DNA from: Vaginella massiliensis
GTDB taxonomy: Bacteria > Bacteroidota > Bacteroidia > Flavobacteriales > Weeksellaceae
Assembly: GCF_900089075.1 (NCBI RefSeq)
Contig: NZ_LT593747.1
Span: forward strand, 199,238 to 263,237
Direction: 5' to 3'
DNA: 64,000 bases
A program made the translations under genes and the position numbers. The number at the start of each line of letters is the position of its first letter. The first letter of the stretch is position 1. Below, one piece after another: positions 39,875 through 49,162 of this stretch. The notes under the pieces were generated by a model that was not told the DNA's origin, did not search any database, and saw nothing but the letters and a program-made list of their open reading frames with translations.

Positions 39875-40627
39875 AACGAAACCGTCTCACAACTGAGGCG
39901 GTTTTTTATATAAATAATGGATTGATTATTAGGTGATTAATAAAGAATTCACGATAGTTAACTACTTAATTGTCAGCGAAATGACCTATAGAATTAAAGA
40001 ATATAACCCATCCGGGAGAAAATGATCAAACAATTAGAGGATATGTGGCAATACGCGCAGTGCGTTGCTGATGAAGAAGACCAAGATCCCGAGCCACCGG
40101 AGTTCAAAAAACTTGATCCAAAGAAAAAAGCCAACTCCCGTTGCATTCAAAAGAACTTTGCCCCGAACTTAAAGAAATACCAAGAACAAAAAAAGTTACT
40201 ACAAGAACGCAACTCCTACAGCAAAACCGATCCCGATGGTTGTCCGCTCATAAGCCAGTGCTTCAAGGGGAAAAACAACACGACAGTAGAAAGGAACCAT
40301 AAATTAGAATACCACAAACAAAAAGCAACAGAACTTCTCACATCCAAAATAGGCCAAATCAGACGAAAACAAAGAACTGCTGATGTCGAACCTACATTTG
40401 CCCAACTCAAACACAACCGAAACTTCAAAAGATTTCCCCTAAAAGGAATTGAAAAAGTGGAAATAGCGTTCGGATTGCATGCTTTAGCTCATAATCTGAA
40501 AAAGATGAGTGCGTAAACAAGAATAATCACTCATCTTTTTCTAAATTATTAAATAGCGTTGGTTTTTGACCTCAATTTTTTAATCATAAAAAAACCGTCC
40601 CGATTTTATAAACGAGACGACTTCTTT
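39875..40627 (+). mobile_element. Internally deleted IS1182-family copy (miniature derivative)
   Basis: About 750 bp, clearly derived from the element at 10440 or a sister: left end AACGAAACCGTCTC and right end GAGACGACTTC plus flank are kept with few changes. Compared with the intact copy, three internal blocks are missing: ~457 bp (10581-11037), 63 bp (11139-11201) and 474 bp (11323-11796). Each missing block is bounded in the full copy by a short direct repeat (ACCAATC, GATCC and ATG). It could still be moved by the intact transposase. Confidence 0.88.
39981..40516 (+). pseudogene. Remnant of IS1182 transposase
   Basis: The family start is kept (MTYRIKEYNPSGRK) but the first deletion shifts the frame and it stops at once. 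From ATG 40022 a 164-residue frame remains because the two other deletions are in frame. It has the acidic linker DEEDQDPEPPEFKKLDP, part of the cysteine cluster (DGCPLISQCFKGKN) and the C-terminal ADVEPTFAQLKHNRN with the last catalytic Glu. Both catalytic Asp residues are lost, so it is inactive. Confidence 0.88.
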
Positions 40628-40730
40628 GTTTTTTAAAAGAGTAGAAGATCATCAATAGAGAATTGTTGAATTTAATTATCGATAAACGGTCTAAAAGATA
40701 AATCGCTTTAATCAAACTCAGAATTTTTTA

Positions 40731-41864
40731 TCACTCTTCTTCGGTGTTTTTCATCGCCATAAGTAAGGCATATGCTCCTTTTGAAACATAGTTTTGGGTA
40801 GGATTTAATGGCGTTTCAATCGCTATTTTATTTTTTTCTGTCTTGCCTATTTTCACTTCTTTCATCCGATACGAATTGTTTTTTAGCGCTTCAAATACAT
40901 AGTTTTTTCCTTCAAAATGCACCACAGAATCTTCGGGCAATGCTTGCACAGCCTGATTGGAAACCGTTAATTCTACCGTAAAATACATCTGAGAAATCAA
41001 GGGTTGTGGCAAAGCAGAATTCAGCCGAGCCAACACATTCACCGACCCGTCCGGATTTACTTCCTTTCCGATCGAAATTACCTTTGCTTCATATTTTTGT
41101 TCTGGGTTTTGATTGGTTGACGCCAAAATTTTCTGTCCGATTTGCAATGCAGTTAATTGATTTTCAAATGTTTTTATTTCCAATAATGGTGTTGAAGATT
41201 GGATAATTTCCAACAAAGGTTCCGAAGCTGAAACATATTGACCACGATTTACAGAAACCTCATTTATAACGCCCGAAACCGGCGAAACCACTGTCAAACT
41301 TCTTTTGATAGTATTTACAGAAACCGAATTGGGTGACAGATGTATCAAGTGTAATTTCTCTTCCAAAGCCCTTTTCTTGATCAACAATAATTTTCGTTCG
41401 GATTGTGCTTCTTCCAAAATTTTGGTGCTTGCTGCCTGCGCTTCATTCAGTTCTTTTTGTCGTTTAAAATTAGCCTCAGCCTTCTCCAACAAAGCTTTTG
41501 TTGTGAGGTATTCCTCTTGTATTTGCACATATATTGGATCTTCCAACACCGCCAAAACTTGTCCTTTTTTCACATATGTCCCCGGAATTACCTGGATCGA
41601 TTTCACAAAACCGCCCAACATATGTGTCACCGAAACCCGGTCTTGTGGCAAGACTTGAGTTCTTGCGCTCAATTGTATCGTAGAATTCATGCCTACCGTT
41701 TCTACGATCACGGTTTCGATTGTGAGTTGTTTTTGTTGCGCTTGGGTTAACGTAATTTCTTCTCTATTTTCGGTTTCTTCAAGCGTATTTTGCTCTTCTT
41801 TTTGCGAGGTACAAGCACTGAAACTCATCCCGATAATCAGTGCCCAAATATAGTTTTTCATCAT
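40731..41864 (-). CDS. RND efflux periplasmic adaptor (CusB/CzcB type), lipoprotein
   Basis: The 377-residue membrane-fusion protein has a lipobox (SFSAC, modified Cys at residue 18), a beta-barrel/lipoyl half-motif (VTHMLGGFVKSIQVIPGTYVKKGQVLAVLEDP), a coiled-coil hairpin (~120-180) and a returning lipoyl half (TVVSPVSGVINEVSVNRGQYV). It links the inner-membrane pump to the outer-membrane factor. Its ATG overlaps the stop of the pump gene by 4 bases. Confidence 0.92.
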   Translation of the reverse strand: MMKNYIWALIIGMSFSACTSQKEEQNTLEETENREEITLTQAQQKQLTIETVIVETVGMNSTIQLSARTQVLPQDRVSVTHMLGGFVKSIQVIPGTYVKKGQVLAVLEDPIYVQIQEEYLTTKALLEKAEANFKRQKELNEAQAASTKILEEAQSERKLLLIKKRALEEKLHLIHLSPNSVSVNTIKRSLTVVSPVSGVINEVSVNRGQYVSASEPLLEIIQSSTPLLEIKTFENQLTALQIGQKILASTNQNPEQKYEAKVISIGKEVNPDGSVNVLARLNSALPQPLISQMYFTVELTVSNQAVQALPEDSVVHFEGKNYVFEALKNNSYRMKEVKIGKTEKNKIAIETPLNPTQNYVSKGAYALLMAMKNTEEE

Positions 41865-44800
41865 TCGTTTGCTAAAAAATTAAAAGTTATAACCGATTGA
41901 TTTCGTTGCAAAAGCTGGTCTGCAAATTGATTTTGAATTTGAACCACTTGATCATTTTGCACCACCCAATCGAGATAATTGATTTCGCCGCTCAACAATT
42001 GTTGCGAAATGGTTTGTTGCAAAAGTTGCGTTTCTGGCCACTGAACCAATTGGTACGAACCAAGGACTTCGTCTAACGCGTCTATTTCGTTGCTGATTTG
42101 TTGCACTTGGTTCAACCAGTTTTTTTGTTCGATTTGCAATTGATTTTCTTGCATTTGCACCAAAACTTCTGCCGATGCTATGTTCGATCGAATGTTTCCA
42201 GAAAAAATCGGAACCGCCAAACCAACCATCATACCTTGGTAGCGTTTGTCATTCATTTCCTTAAAACTCTGATTAAAATAGCCTACCGAAAACTCCGGCA
42301 AACGCTTTGTTTTCTCCACCTCTACTTGCATATGAGTGGTTAGAAGTTTCTCTTTTTCTACTTCAATTTGTGCCGATGTTGTACCGATTTGTTTTTTGGG
42401 TAGAAAAAAATCTTGTTCGGTTTTGGGTTCGATAGAGGTTTTGATTTGCAACAAATTCTGAAGGTTCAACCGAATAGATTGCAATTGAGTTTCGATAAAA
42501 AGTGCTTCATTTTTCAAGTTCTGAAAACGAATTTTCGCCATCGAAACTTCTGCTCGATTGTTTTCTCCCTTCTCGAAACGCAAGGAAGCTTTCGCCAAAA
42601 AATCTTCATAAATCTTTAGATTTTTTGTGAGAATAGCTCGTTTCAATTGCCAATACTGCCAAGTAACATATTCTTCTGCAATGTTTTTTTCGAAAATTTG
42701 TTCGCTTAATTTTTCTTGTATTTTCGCCGTTTTGATTCGTTGCTGATTTACATTTCGTTGTTTCTGAAAATAAGTCGGAAACGGAATTTTCTGAGAGATA
42801 CTAATTTTTTCATCAGACAAATCGCCATTGATTTTTCCGAATTCAACCGAAAAATCTGTAGGCGCTAACCCTAAATTGGCACGACTATTTTTTTCATGAT
42901 AAGCGGTTTCAAAACGAGCTTGCTTCAAATGTAAATTCTGATTTTTTCCGACCGAAATCAATTCGTCGTACGTCATAATTTGTTGCGCGCTAAGCGAATT
43001 TCCTATCAAAATAAACAAGAAAATACTGAGCGATTTTAGCGGTGTTGATATTTTGGATTTCATATGAGTTTTTTCGAATAAAATGTATAAAATGGGTAAA
43101 ACAAAAAGGGTGAGAAAGGTGGCAATCAATAAACCTCCGATGACCACCGTTGCCAACGGACGCTGCACTTCTGCTCCCGAACCCTGACTGAGCGCCATGG
43201 GTAAAAAACCAAGCGAGGCAACCGAAGCCGTCATCAACACAGGGCGTAAACGCGTACGAGTTCCCATCAGAACAACGCGCGGAATATTGTGAATACCTTG
43301 TGCTTTGAGACGATTGAATTCGGATATCAAAACAATTCCGTTGAGTACTGCCACGCCGAAAAGTGCAATAAAACCAACGCCCGCACTAATGCTGAAAGGC
43401 ATGCCTCTAAGAACTAAAAAGTATATGCCACCAATCGAAGATAATGGAATGGCGGTATAAATCAATAAGCTGTATTTGATGGATTTGAAGGCAAAATACA
43501 ACATCAGAAAAATCAACGCCAAGGCAATCGGAACTGCAATTCCTAAACGCGCTTTGGCTTGATTGAGGTTTTCGAATGCGCCGCCATAGGTTGCATAATA
43601 TCCAAAAGGAAATTGAATTTTAGCGGCGACTTGTGCTTGTAAATCTTCAACAACGGTTTGCACATCTTTATCTTTCACATTGAAACCTACAATAATTCTT
43701 CTCTTGGCATCTTCTCGCTGAATTTGGTTTGGCGTGTTTTTATAATCCACTTCGGCAACTTGAGAAAGCGGAATTTGCAATCCAGTCTCGGTAGGAAGCA
43801 ACAGATTTTGAATATCGGTTATGGATGCTCTACTCTTTTCATCCAAACGAACCGTTAAATCAAAACGTTTTTGTCCTTCGAAAACATTTCCAGCGGTTTG
43901 CCCTGCAAACGACATGTTAATAATCTTATTCGCATCGCCAATACTCAAGCCATGTTGAGCCAATAACGCACGGTTGAATTTTATCACCACTTGTGGCGTT
44001 CCGCTAACGGGTTCGATGTACAATTCGTATGCACCATCAACTTGCTGGATAACATTGCCCAATTTTTGCGCATAATGAGCCAAACTATCCAAATTTTCTC
44101 CAAAGATTTTTACCACTACATCTTGGCGCGCGCCCGTCATCAACTCATTGAAACGCATTTGTACTGGATATTGAAAACTTGTACTTAAACCAGGAACTTC
44201 TGCAACAGCAGCGCTCATTTTTTCGGATAATTCGGGAAAAGTTTTGGCAGATGTCCATTCTTTTTTAGGTTTCAGCACCACAATCATATCGCCGGTATCC
44301 ATTGGCATAGGATCGGTCGGAATTTCACCACTTCCGATTTTGGTCACCACCATTTCGACTTCAGGAAAACGATCTTTCAGTATTTTAGCGGCTTTGTTGG
44401 TGTATTCTATCGTGGTAGATAAATTACTACCGGGCAAAACGCGCGCTTCTACGGCAAAGTCGCCTTCTTCTAAAGATGGGATAAATTCGCCTCCTAATCG
44501 GCTTAAGAGAAACAAAGCAAAAGCGAACATCAACACCACAGCAGACAATACGATTTTTCTTTGTTTGATGGCTTTCAGCAACCAATAATGATGAATGTTT
44601 TCTATCCTATTCATCACTCGATCGGAAAGATTGGGTTTGATTTTTTTCTTTTTACTCAACACCAAAGAAGTCATCATCGGCACGTAGGTCAAAGACAAAA
44701 TAAAGGCTCCGACCAAAGCCAAAGAAACGGTTTGTGCCATGGGTTTGAACATTTTACCTTCGATACCTTGCAAAGAAAAAATCGGGAGATACACGATGAG

Positions 44801-46177
44801 GATAATGATTTGTCCAAAAACGGCAGAGTTTACCATTTTTTTAGCAGCCGATCCTACCGTAGCATTCATGTTTTGTGTAGAAAGTCGTTGATTTTTATCA
44901 AAATGTTTACTCAACATCAATTGATGCATCGCGGCTTCTACAATAATCACAGCGCCGTCAACGATCAAACCAAAATCAAGCGCTCCCAAACTCATCAAGT
45001 TTCCGCCAATTCCTAAAAAATTCATCATCATAATGGCGAAAAGCAACGACAGCGGAATGACTGAGGCAACGATGAAACCGGCCCGAAGATTTCCTAAAAA
45101 TAAAACCAACACAAAAACAACAATCAGCGCACCTTCTAAAAGGTTGACCTGAACGGTATGAATAGTATTGTCGACCATTTTTTTACGGTCGAGAAAAGCT
45201 TCGATCACCACGCCTTCGGGCAATGTGTTTTGGATCATGTCGATCCGATCTTTTACCCGTTGCACCACTTCATTACTATTTTCTCCTTTGAGCATCATGA
45301 CCACCGCGCCCGAAACTTCGCCCTGATCATTGTAAGTCATGGCGCCATAACGCGTTGCGTGGCCAATTCTAATTTCGGCTACATCTTTCAGCAATAAAGG
45401 CAAACCGCCCGAAACGCGTTTTACCGCAATATTTTCTATGTCTTGAATGGAACCAATCAAGCCTTCGGAGCGAATAAAAAGGGAGGTCGGACCTTTTTCG
45501 ATATATGCACCGCCGGTATTTTGATTGTTCTTTTCTAAGGCATCAAAAACATCGTTTATGGTGAGATGATGCGCCTGCAAACGGTTCGGTTGTAAGGCAA
45601 TTTCGTATTGTTTCAATTTTCCACCAAAACTACTGACATCGGCAACGCCAGGAACGCTCATCAATTGTTGACGAACAATCCAATCTTGAATGGTGCGTAA
45701 TTCTGTAGCATCAAAACGATCTTCGTATCCTTTTTTCGAACGAACAACGTACTGGTAAATTTCTCCCAAACCAGTAGAAATTGGGCCTAATTCTGGCTCA
45801 CCAATTCCGTCTGGGATTTCGTTTCGTACTTGCAGCAAACGTTCGCTCACTTGCTGTCTTGCCCAATAAACATCGGTCTGATCGTTGAAAACAATCGTTA
45901 CCAAAGACAAACCAAACCGAGAGAAACTCCTCAATTCGGTAATTCCTGCAATGTTTGCCGTTGCTTGCTCGATCGGGAAGGTGACCAATCGTTCGATATC
46001 TTCTGCTCCAAAAGAAGGCGCAACGGTAAGAATTTGAACCTGATTGGATGTGATATCAGGTTGTGCATCAATAGGTAACTTCTTCACCTCGTAAATTCCG
46101 AAAACGAGTAAAGCAAGTGTAAAAAGACCTATGATGAATTTATTTTTGATTGAAAAATCAATGATTTTATTTAACAT
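41861..46177 (-). CDS. Heavy-metal RND pump fused to TolC-like outer-membrane factor
   Basis: The 1438-residue protein is a two-part fusion. Residues 1-~1038 are a CusA/CzcA-type RND proton antiporter; the membrane motif DFGLIVDGAVIIVE is of the HME1 (Co/Zn/Cd, CzcA-like) class rather than the Cu/Ag class. At residue 1039 a new Met begins MKSKISTPLKSLSIFLF...NSLSAQQ, which looks like a full signal peptide, followed by a ~400-residue TolC-family outer-membrane factor with coiled-coil repeats. Such fusions are known in Bacteroidota. The start at 46177 (MLNKIIDFSIKNK) is chosen; the frame is open 17 codons further. Co-transcribed with the adaptor. Confidence 0.92.
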   Translation of the reverse strand: MLNKIIDFSIKNKFIIGLFTLALLVFGIYEVKKLPIDAQPDITSNQVQILTVAPSFGAEDIERLVTFPIEQATANIAGITELRSFSRFGLSLVTIVFNDQTDVYWARQQVSERLLQVRNEIPDGIGEPELGPISTGLGEIYQYVVRSKKGYEDRFDATELRTIQDWIVRQQLMSVPGVADVSSFGGKLKQYEIALQPNRLQAHHLTINDVFDALEKNNQNTGGAYIEKGPTSLFIRSEGLIGSIQDIENIAVKRVSGGLPLLLKDVAEIRIGHATRYGAMTYNDQGEVSGAVVMMLKGENSNEVVQRVKDRIDMIQNTLPEGVVIEAFLDRKKMVDNTIHTVQVNLLEGALIVVFVLVLFLGNLRAGFIVASVIPLSLLFAIMMMNFLGIGGNLMSLGALDFGLIVDGAVIIVEAAMHQLMLSKHFDKNQRLSTQNMNATVGSAAKKMVNSAVFGQIIILIVYLPIFSLQGIEGKMFKPMAQTVSLALVGAFILSLTYVPMMTSLVLSKKKKIKPNLSDRVMNRIENIHHYWLLKAIKQRKIVLSAVVLMFAFALFLLSRLGGEFIPSLEEGDFAVEARVLPGSNLSTTIEYTNKAAKILKDRFPEVEMVVTKIGSGEIPTDPMPMDTGDMIVVLKPKKEWTSAKTFPELSEKMSAAVAEVPGLSTSFQYPVQMRFNELMTGARQDVVVKIFGENLDSLAHYAQKLGNVIQQVDGAYELYIEPVSGTPQVVIKFNRALLAQHGLSIGDANKIINMSFAGQTAGNVFEGQKRFDLTVRLDEKSRASITDIQNLLLPTETGLQIPLSQVAEVDYKNTPNQIQREDAKRRIIVGFNVKDKDVQTVVEDLQAQVAAKIQFPFGYYATYGGAFENLNQAKARLGIAVPIALALIFLMLYFAFKSIKYSLLIYTAIPLSSIGGIYFLVLRGMPFSISAGVGFIALFGVAVLNGIVLISEFNRLKAQGIHNIPRVVLMGTRTRLRPVLMTASVASLGFLPMALSQGSGAEVQRPLATVVIGGLLIATFLTLFVLPILYILFEKTHMKSKISTPLKSLSIFLFILIGNSLSAQQIMTYDELISVGKNQNLHLKQARFETAYHEKNSRANLGLAPTDFSVEFGKINGDLSDEKISISQKIPFPTYFQKQRNVNQQRIKTAKIQEKLSEQIFEKNIAEEYVTWQYWQLKRAILTKNLKIYEDFLAKASLRFEKGENNRAEVSMAKIRFQNLKNEALFIETQLQSIRLNLQNLLQIKTSIEPKTEQDFFLPKKQIGTTSAQIEVEKEKLLTTHMQVEVEKTKRLPEFSVGYFNQSFKEMNDKRYQGMMVGLAVPIFSGNIRSNIASAEVLVQMQENQLQIEQKNWLNQVQQISNEIDALDEVLGSYQLVQWPETQLLQQTISQQLLSGEINYLDWVVQNDQVVQIQNQFADQLLQRNQSVITFNFLANE

Positions 46178-46301
46178 CATTTTCTTTTTTAACCCAGAAA
46201 TAACTTCATTATCAGTAAGATAAATCAAACCGAATAATGAAATTTCTAGATAAATTAACTACTAAGTGAAATTTGAATTCTACCGAAAATAGAATTCTAA
46301 A

Positions 46302-46694
46302 TTATGCGAAAATGTGTGGCTGTTTTGGCGGTTGCCAAATGGCTTCGAGATAAGAAGATGGAACGAATTGATCGGTCCACACAACTGTGGCTTGCGAATA
46401 AATTTCTATGTTGTGTTCGAGTATACTGAGTTGAAAATCAGGTACAAAACAAGGGTCGAGGTGAACGCGATCGACGGTCATGAAGGGTAATTTTTGATCC
46501 GTTTCCCAATCATCGTCCATTTCATGACCACCATAGTGTAAGACAATGAAACTCTTGAGTTCGGAGATCGACCAAAAGTTTTGGCTGTGTTCGATATAGT
46601 GCGAAAAGAACAGCGGAAGCTTGTACAGCTGCGAGAATTGCGAGGTAGAAGCCAACTGCAAAAAGGCAATCGTTATGATCAACCATCTTTTCAT
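46302..46694 (-). CDS. Hypothetical exported protein of metal-efflux operons
   Basis: A 130-residue protein with a hydrophobic N-terminus (MKRWLIITIAFLQLASTSQF). It resembles the small proteins that precede CzcA-type pump genes in many Bacteroidota: a central HYIEHSQN, HYGGHEMDDDWETDQKLPF and a C-terminal IWQPPKQP. Several His, Asp and Glu residues could bind metal. Function unknown; the position upstream of the pump suggests a periplasmic metal-sensing or chaperone role, which is inference. Confidence 0.7.
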   Translation of the reverse strand: MKRWLIITIAFLQLASTSQFSQLYKLPLFFSHYIEHSQNFWSISELKSFIVLHYGGHEMDDDWETDQKLPFMTVDRVHLDPCFVPDFQLSILEHNIEIYSQATVVWTDQFVPSSYLEAIWQPPKQPHIFA

Positions 46695-46827
46695 ACGACA
46701 AAATTAGCGAGATTATCACAAAAAATGATAAGGAGAATGTCATGAAAAGGTTTTTTTAGAATTAGATTAAATATAGAGTTGGAATAGGTTAGTCTTTTAT
46801 TCATACAATTCCATTAAAAATTCATAA

Positions 46828-46935
46828 TAGGGCAGCCCCTTCGGGCGGGCTTTTGCTACTCGCTTTTGTTTTTTGAAATCCAAAAAAACAAAGAGCTCAA
46901 ACACGCCGCTCAATCCCTGCTGCATTTCTGCAGGC
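46828..46935 (+). repeat. REP-like palindromic element, copy A
   Basis: In the gene-free stretch 46695-47095, GGGCAGCCCCTTCGGGCGGGCTTTTGC opens a ~105-bp element that ends in GCTCAATCCCTGCTGC. The same framework (GGGCG-CCC, GTCGGGCT, ATCCCT-ACGC) recurs at 55443 and, inverted, at 56512. The rest of the stretch is AT-rich sequence with a -7 box at 47011. Confidence 0.5.
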
Positions 46936-47010
46936 TCAAAAAATCCTTTTCTATTAAAATTCTAATATTTTTCTAAAAGGTCTCTAATGCCTTTCCACAC
47001 CGACCATCCG

Positions 47011-47018
47011 TAATTTTG
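47011..47018 (+). promoter_or_regulatory. Predicted -7 promoter box before an outer-membrane-factor relic
   Basis: TAATTTTG fits TAnnTTTG. Downstream lies only a decayed efflux gene; an ATG at 47039 opens a 12-codon frame. Confidence 0.35.
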
Positions 47019-47095
47019 CATTATAATAAAAACAACAAATGGAACACGATCCTAGTAGGTTTCATTTGGCAAAATAATGCAACGTTTTTAGAAGT

Positions 47096-47407
47096 CAGCA
47101 AGTCGAAAAAGCATACGATCAATTGGCGTTGGAAATCAAAACACAAGTGCAATAAGCTTACCGATTGTACCAAGGTCTGTCCAGACAAGTGCAACAATTT
47201 GATGCGAATTTATTGCAAGAAGCACAACACATTTTAGAGGCCAAAACCTATAGTTACCAACGCGGGAATACGTCTTTGCTCGAAGTGCTAGATGCGCAAC
47301 GAGCGTACAACGAATTGCAAGAAAACTACCTACAAACGATGTTGAATTATGCAGAATCTTTGGTAGAATTAGAGCGCGCTGTTGGAATTTGGGATATCGA
47401 TTTCTAA
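47096..47407 (+). pseudogene. C-terminal relic of a TolC-family outer-membrane factor
   Basis: One frame reads QQVEKAYDQLALEIKTQVQ, a TAA at 47153, then AYRLYQGLSRQVQQFDANL ... YQRGNTSLLEVLDAQRAYN ... LVELERAVGIWDIDF. The closing block is the standard end of TolC-like outer-membrane factors of RND pumps. The N-terminal ~300 residues are gone and an in-frame stop interrupts the rest. It is not part of the fused factor in the neighbouring pump gene. Confidence 0.8.
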
Positions 47408-47430
47408 AATGTTAGCAGAAACCCTTGAAC

Positions 47431-47466
47431 AAAAAATCAGTTCGAGAATACAAACTGATTTTTTTA
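47431..47466. terminator. Bidirectional terminator between convergent genes
   Basis: AAAAAATCAGTT and AACTGATTTTTTT form a symmetrical hairpin with A and T runs on both sides, between the efflux relic (+) and the acyl-CoA dehydrogenase-like gene (-). Confidence 0.8.
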
Positions 47467-48465
47467 TTTTCTAAAATTGGCATGTTGCGTAGCCGTAAAA
47501 AAATCTCGAAATATTTGGTGCAAAACCTCATCGTTTTTTGTGGCCTTCATACCTAAAATCAAATATACATCCAGCATCAAATGGGTTAAATGATGTAGAA
47601 CATCGGTGCAAAATTGATGCACTTCCTCTATAAATTCTACTGAAATAATCTTCTTATCCATCAAACTATTTTCGCTCTGTTGTGCAAAATTCAACAGCTT
47701 TTCTGAAGACTGATCTACAAAATCTTTCAGAAACTGAATCTCTTCATCGGATTTGTATTTCGCTGCTTCTTCGGCAAAATGCGCAGACATACCCAAATAA
47801 TTTACCATCAAAGTCGCATCAGCAAACAAACGAAACGGCAAGTGACTGACTAAATCTTGGGTGTAAAACACATCATACACAAACGAATCTTCTGAAGAAA
47901 TAGCCGCATTTTTCACTTCAAAAGCGTAGGTGTGTGTGGCGCGCATTCCCATAAAAGGCCAAGACGGATGAAGGTTTACTTTTTCTTTTGGGACGATAAA
48001 CGAGCGAATAATCGGCTGCTGATTGTCATCAAGGCAAGCTTGTCCGTTTTCGGTGAGTTGTGCATTCAGGGTAAAATGCGAAAGATAGGTTGAGCCCGTC
48101 GCGTGAGTCCATTGACCATTTAGGATAAATCCAGAAGACGTTTTTTCGGCTGTTCCGCCTATCAAACCACTTCCGCCCACAAAAATATCAGGAGAAGAAA
48201 AAAGCTCTTTGGCTTTGGCAGGTAAAAGATTTCGGGCAAAATAATGAGCGCCAGAACATAAGGTTATTGTCCAACCGAAACTTCCGTCGATGTTGGCTAA
48301 AGATTGTAAAAGTTGTAAGCCATCAACAAAAGAAAGCTCTCGTCCGCCATAGATTTTGGGCACCCAAATTTGCAAATATTTTTGTTGATGAATTTCGGAG
48401 ATAATTTTATCGGACAAACCCTCGGCAAGAAACAATTCGTTGCGCATTTCATTCACGGACAGCAT
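47464..48465 (-). CDS. Acyl-CoA dehydrogenase-like flavoprotein in a thiamine-regulated operon
   Basis: The 333-residue protein has the acyl-CoA dehydrogenase order but is short: an N-terminal helical part (WVPKIYGGRELSFVDGLQLLQ), a mid domain (FVGGSGLIGGTAEKTSSGFILNGQWTHATGS) and a helical C-terminal part. FAD-contacting WTHATGS is typical, whereas the usual catalytic Glu region is not evident. It may instead belong to the flavin-dependent hydroxylase branch. It overlaps the thiamine transporter by 17 bases, so it shares the TPP-controlled transcript. Its link with thiamine is inference. Confidence 0.75.
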   Translation of the reverse strand: MLSVNEMRNELFLAEGLSDKIISEIHQQKYLQIWVPKIYGGRELSFVDGLQLLQSLANIDGSFGWTITLCSGAHYFARNLLPAKAKELFSSPDIFVGGSGLIGGTAEKTSSGFILNGQWTHATGSTYLSHFTLNAQLTENGQACLDDNQQPIIRSFIVPKEKVNLHPSWPFMGMRATHTYAFEVKNAAISSEDSFVYDVFYTQDLVSHLPFRLFADATLMVNYLGMSAHFAEEAAKYKSDEEIQFLKDFVDQSSEKLLNFAQQSENSLMDKKIISVEFIEEVHQFCTDVLHHLTHLMLDVYLILGMKATKNDEVLHQIFRDFFTATQHANFRK

Positions 48466-49045
48466 GAGGCGAATTTTTTAGAATTTTTGACCATTTGAAA
48501 TAAGCTGAAACTGCCACGATAAACAAAAAAGCACTCAAAACCGCGTAGAGGTAAAGATCTTTATGAATCATAAGCGGAATAGAAATGAGGTTACTGATGT
48601 TGAGTAAAATCCAATTTTCTATTTTGCGTTTTGCCATCAACCACATACCAGCCCAAGCGAATGCGCTCACGAGAGAATCCCACAAAGGCACATCAGAATT
48701 GGTAAAATGCGTAAGTGCGAAATAGAAAATGAGAAAGCTGACGACCACGATGCCCACTACTTTGGTCCAATCGTTTTTGGTAGAAGCCGAGATGGGCGTT
48801 TCGTGTTGTTGTTTGCCGAATTTCCAGAAAAACCAACCGTAAATACTCATCACCAAATAATAAATATTGAGGGTGAATTCGGCATAGAGTTTTGCGGTGA
48901 ACATGACCCACAACGTGAGGGAAATTCCAGCAATTCCGAACAAATAATTAATCGGTTTGTTGAGTCGTGCCAAGAGCACTTGAGCGACAGAAAAGCCCAC
49001 TCCGAGCCATTCTATCCAGGTGATTTTCGATAAAATTTCCTGCAT
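48449..49045 (-). CDS. pnuT: PnuT-type thiamine transporter (PnuC family)
   Basis: The 198-residue PnuC-family membrane protein has about seven helices with WIEWLGVGFSVAQVLLARLN, NIYYLVMSIYGWFFWKFGK and AWAGMWLMAKRKIENWILLNISN, the Trp/Asn motif region for substrate binding. PnuC carries nicotinamide riboside, but a TPP riboswitch directly upstream points to thiamine, i.e. PnuT. Transport is by facilitated diffusion with trapping by phosphorylation in the family. Confidence 0.9.
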   Translation of the reverse strand: MQEILSKITWIEWLGVGFSVAQVLLARLNKPINYLFGIAGISLTLWVMFTAKLYAEFTLNIYYLVMSIYGWFFWKFGKQQHETPISASTKNDWTKVVGIVVVSFLIFYFALTHFTNSDVPLWDSLVSAFAWAGMWLMAKRKIENWILLNISNLISIPLMIHKDLYLYAVLSAFLFIVAVSAYFKWSKILKNSPHAVRE

Positions 49046-49073
49046 GATTTTATTTTTTTACAGGAGATGATGT

Positions 49074-49162
49074 GTTTTCAATCCCTACGCCGGCATTATC
49101 CGGATCAGGTGTTGCACTCGGTGCATGGGTATCATCTCAGCCAATTTTTAGGCACCCCATTG
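49074..49162 (-). promoter_or_regulatory. TPP riboswitch (THI element)
   Basis: Read on the minus strand: GGGGTGCC, GGCTGAGATGATACCCA, ACCTGATCCGGATAATGCCG and GCGTAGGGA occur in order, the conserved cores of the thiamine-pyrophosphate aptamer. It ends ~30 bases before the pnuT start. Downstream, ATCATCTC at 49062-49069 is complementary to the GAGATGAT of the aptamer core and could form an alternative pairing that joins ligand binding to expression. Confidence 0.95.

Noticed and set aside
46828-46935. CRISPR repeat or array
   Set aside because: There are single palindromic elements far apart, with no regularly spaced repeats or cas genes.
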